From positions 1 through 6,164 of the forward strand of contig JAAEOI010000304.1 of assembly GCA_024244665.1 (NCBI GenBank): a DNA stretch of 6,164 bases, in the 5' to 3' direction. The first letter of the stretch is position 1, and each line of letters begins with the position of its first letter. The notes under the pieces are model-generated. The model did no database searches and was not told where the DNA came from. It saw only the letters and a program-made list of their open reading frames with translations. This document shows, piece after piece, positions 6,061 to 6,164 of this stretch. This stretch comes from Bacteroidota bacterium. Its GTDB lineage: Bacteria; Bacteroidota; Bacteroidia; Bacteroidales; GCA-2748055. The position numbers were made by a program, and so were the translations under genes.

Positions 6061-6164
6061 ATGGCTTACGTAATTTCAGATGAGTGTACTGCCTGTGGGA
6101 CTTGTATCGACGAATGCCCGGTTGAAGCAATCAGCGAAGGAGATATCTATATAATTGATCCTGA
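6061..6164 (+). CDS. 2[4Fe-4S] ferredoxin, N-terminal part (cut by window end)
   Basis: The ATG at 6061 opens a frame of 34 full codons that runs off the right edge. The start MAYVISDECTACGTCIDE is followed by CP, giving the classical cluster motif C-x2-C-x2-C-x3-C-P with Cys9, Cys12, Cys15 and Cys19. The spacing and very early position are typical of small clostridial-type bacterial ferredoxins of about 55-60 residues, which carry a second such motif further on; that half lies outside the window. It would be a soluble cytoplasmic low-potential electron carrier. A longer 4Fe-4S protein that merely starts this way cannot be excluded. A strong promoter lies just upstream. Confidence 0.87.
   Translation, partial: MAYVISDECTACGTCIDECPVEAISEGDIYIIDP

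Overview
The window looks like chromosomal DNA of a member of Bacteroidota, probably an environmental Bacteroidales-type organism. The evidence is a textbook Bacteroidota promoter (TTG-N19-TAAATTTG) before the last gene, A/T-rich leaders without clear Shine-Dalgarno sites, a DUF1573 protein, and a roughly 1,090-residue exported protein joining a TolB-like propeller to an Omp85-type barrel. No sequence search was possible, so the phylum call rests on these features alone.

Layout. Positions 1-228 hold no gene. They form a composite repeat region: an array of 7-bp cagtNNN units that enters from the left edge, a perfect 38-bp palindrome, and an array of 18 four-base units. The minus-strand DUF1573 gene (246-1328) reads toward this region, and the palindrome is its likely terminator. 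A 173-bp divergent intergenic region (1329-1501) carries two 14-bp dyads and a possible minus-strand promoter. Rightward lie the pseudo-peptidase/propeller/Omp85-like barrel gene (1502-4777) and, 6 bp after its stop, an M20D-family metallo-amidohydrolase gene (4784-5983), probably co-transcribed. A 77-bp gap with a strong promoter leads into the first 34 codons of a 2[4Fe-4S] ferredoxin gene cut by the right edge.

How the genes relate. The DUF1573 protein and the barrel protein are both predicted to be exported, and they are transcribed divergently from a shared control region, so they may be co-regulated envelope components. The amidohydrolase has no signal peptide and is a cytoplasmic hydrolase of N-acyl amino acids or related amides; its link to the barrel protein is positional only. 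The ferredoxin appears to be a separate transcription unit.

The points most worth a second look are the three-part repeat element downstream of the DUF1573 gene, and the large envelope protein, whose N-terminal gluzincin-like domain has lost both zinc-binding histidines and whose barrel seems to carry a propeller where Omp85 proteins normally have POTRA domains. No mobile element, CRISPR array, tRNA or rRNA was seen.
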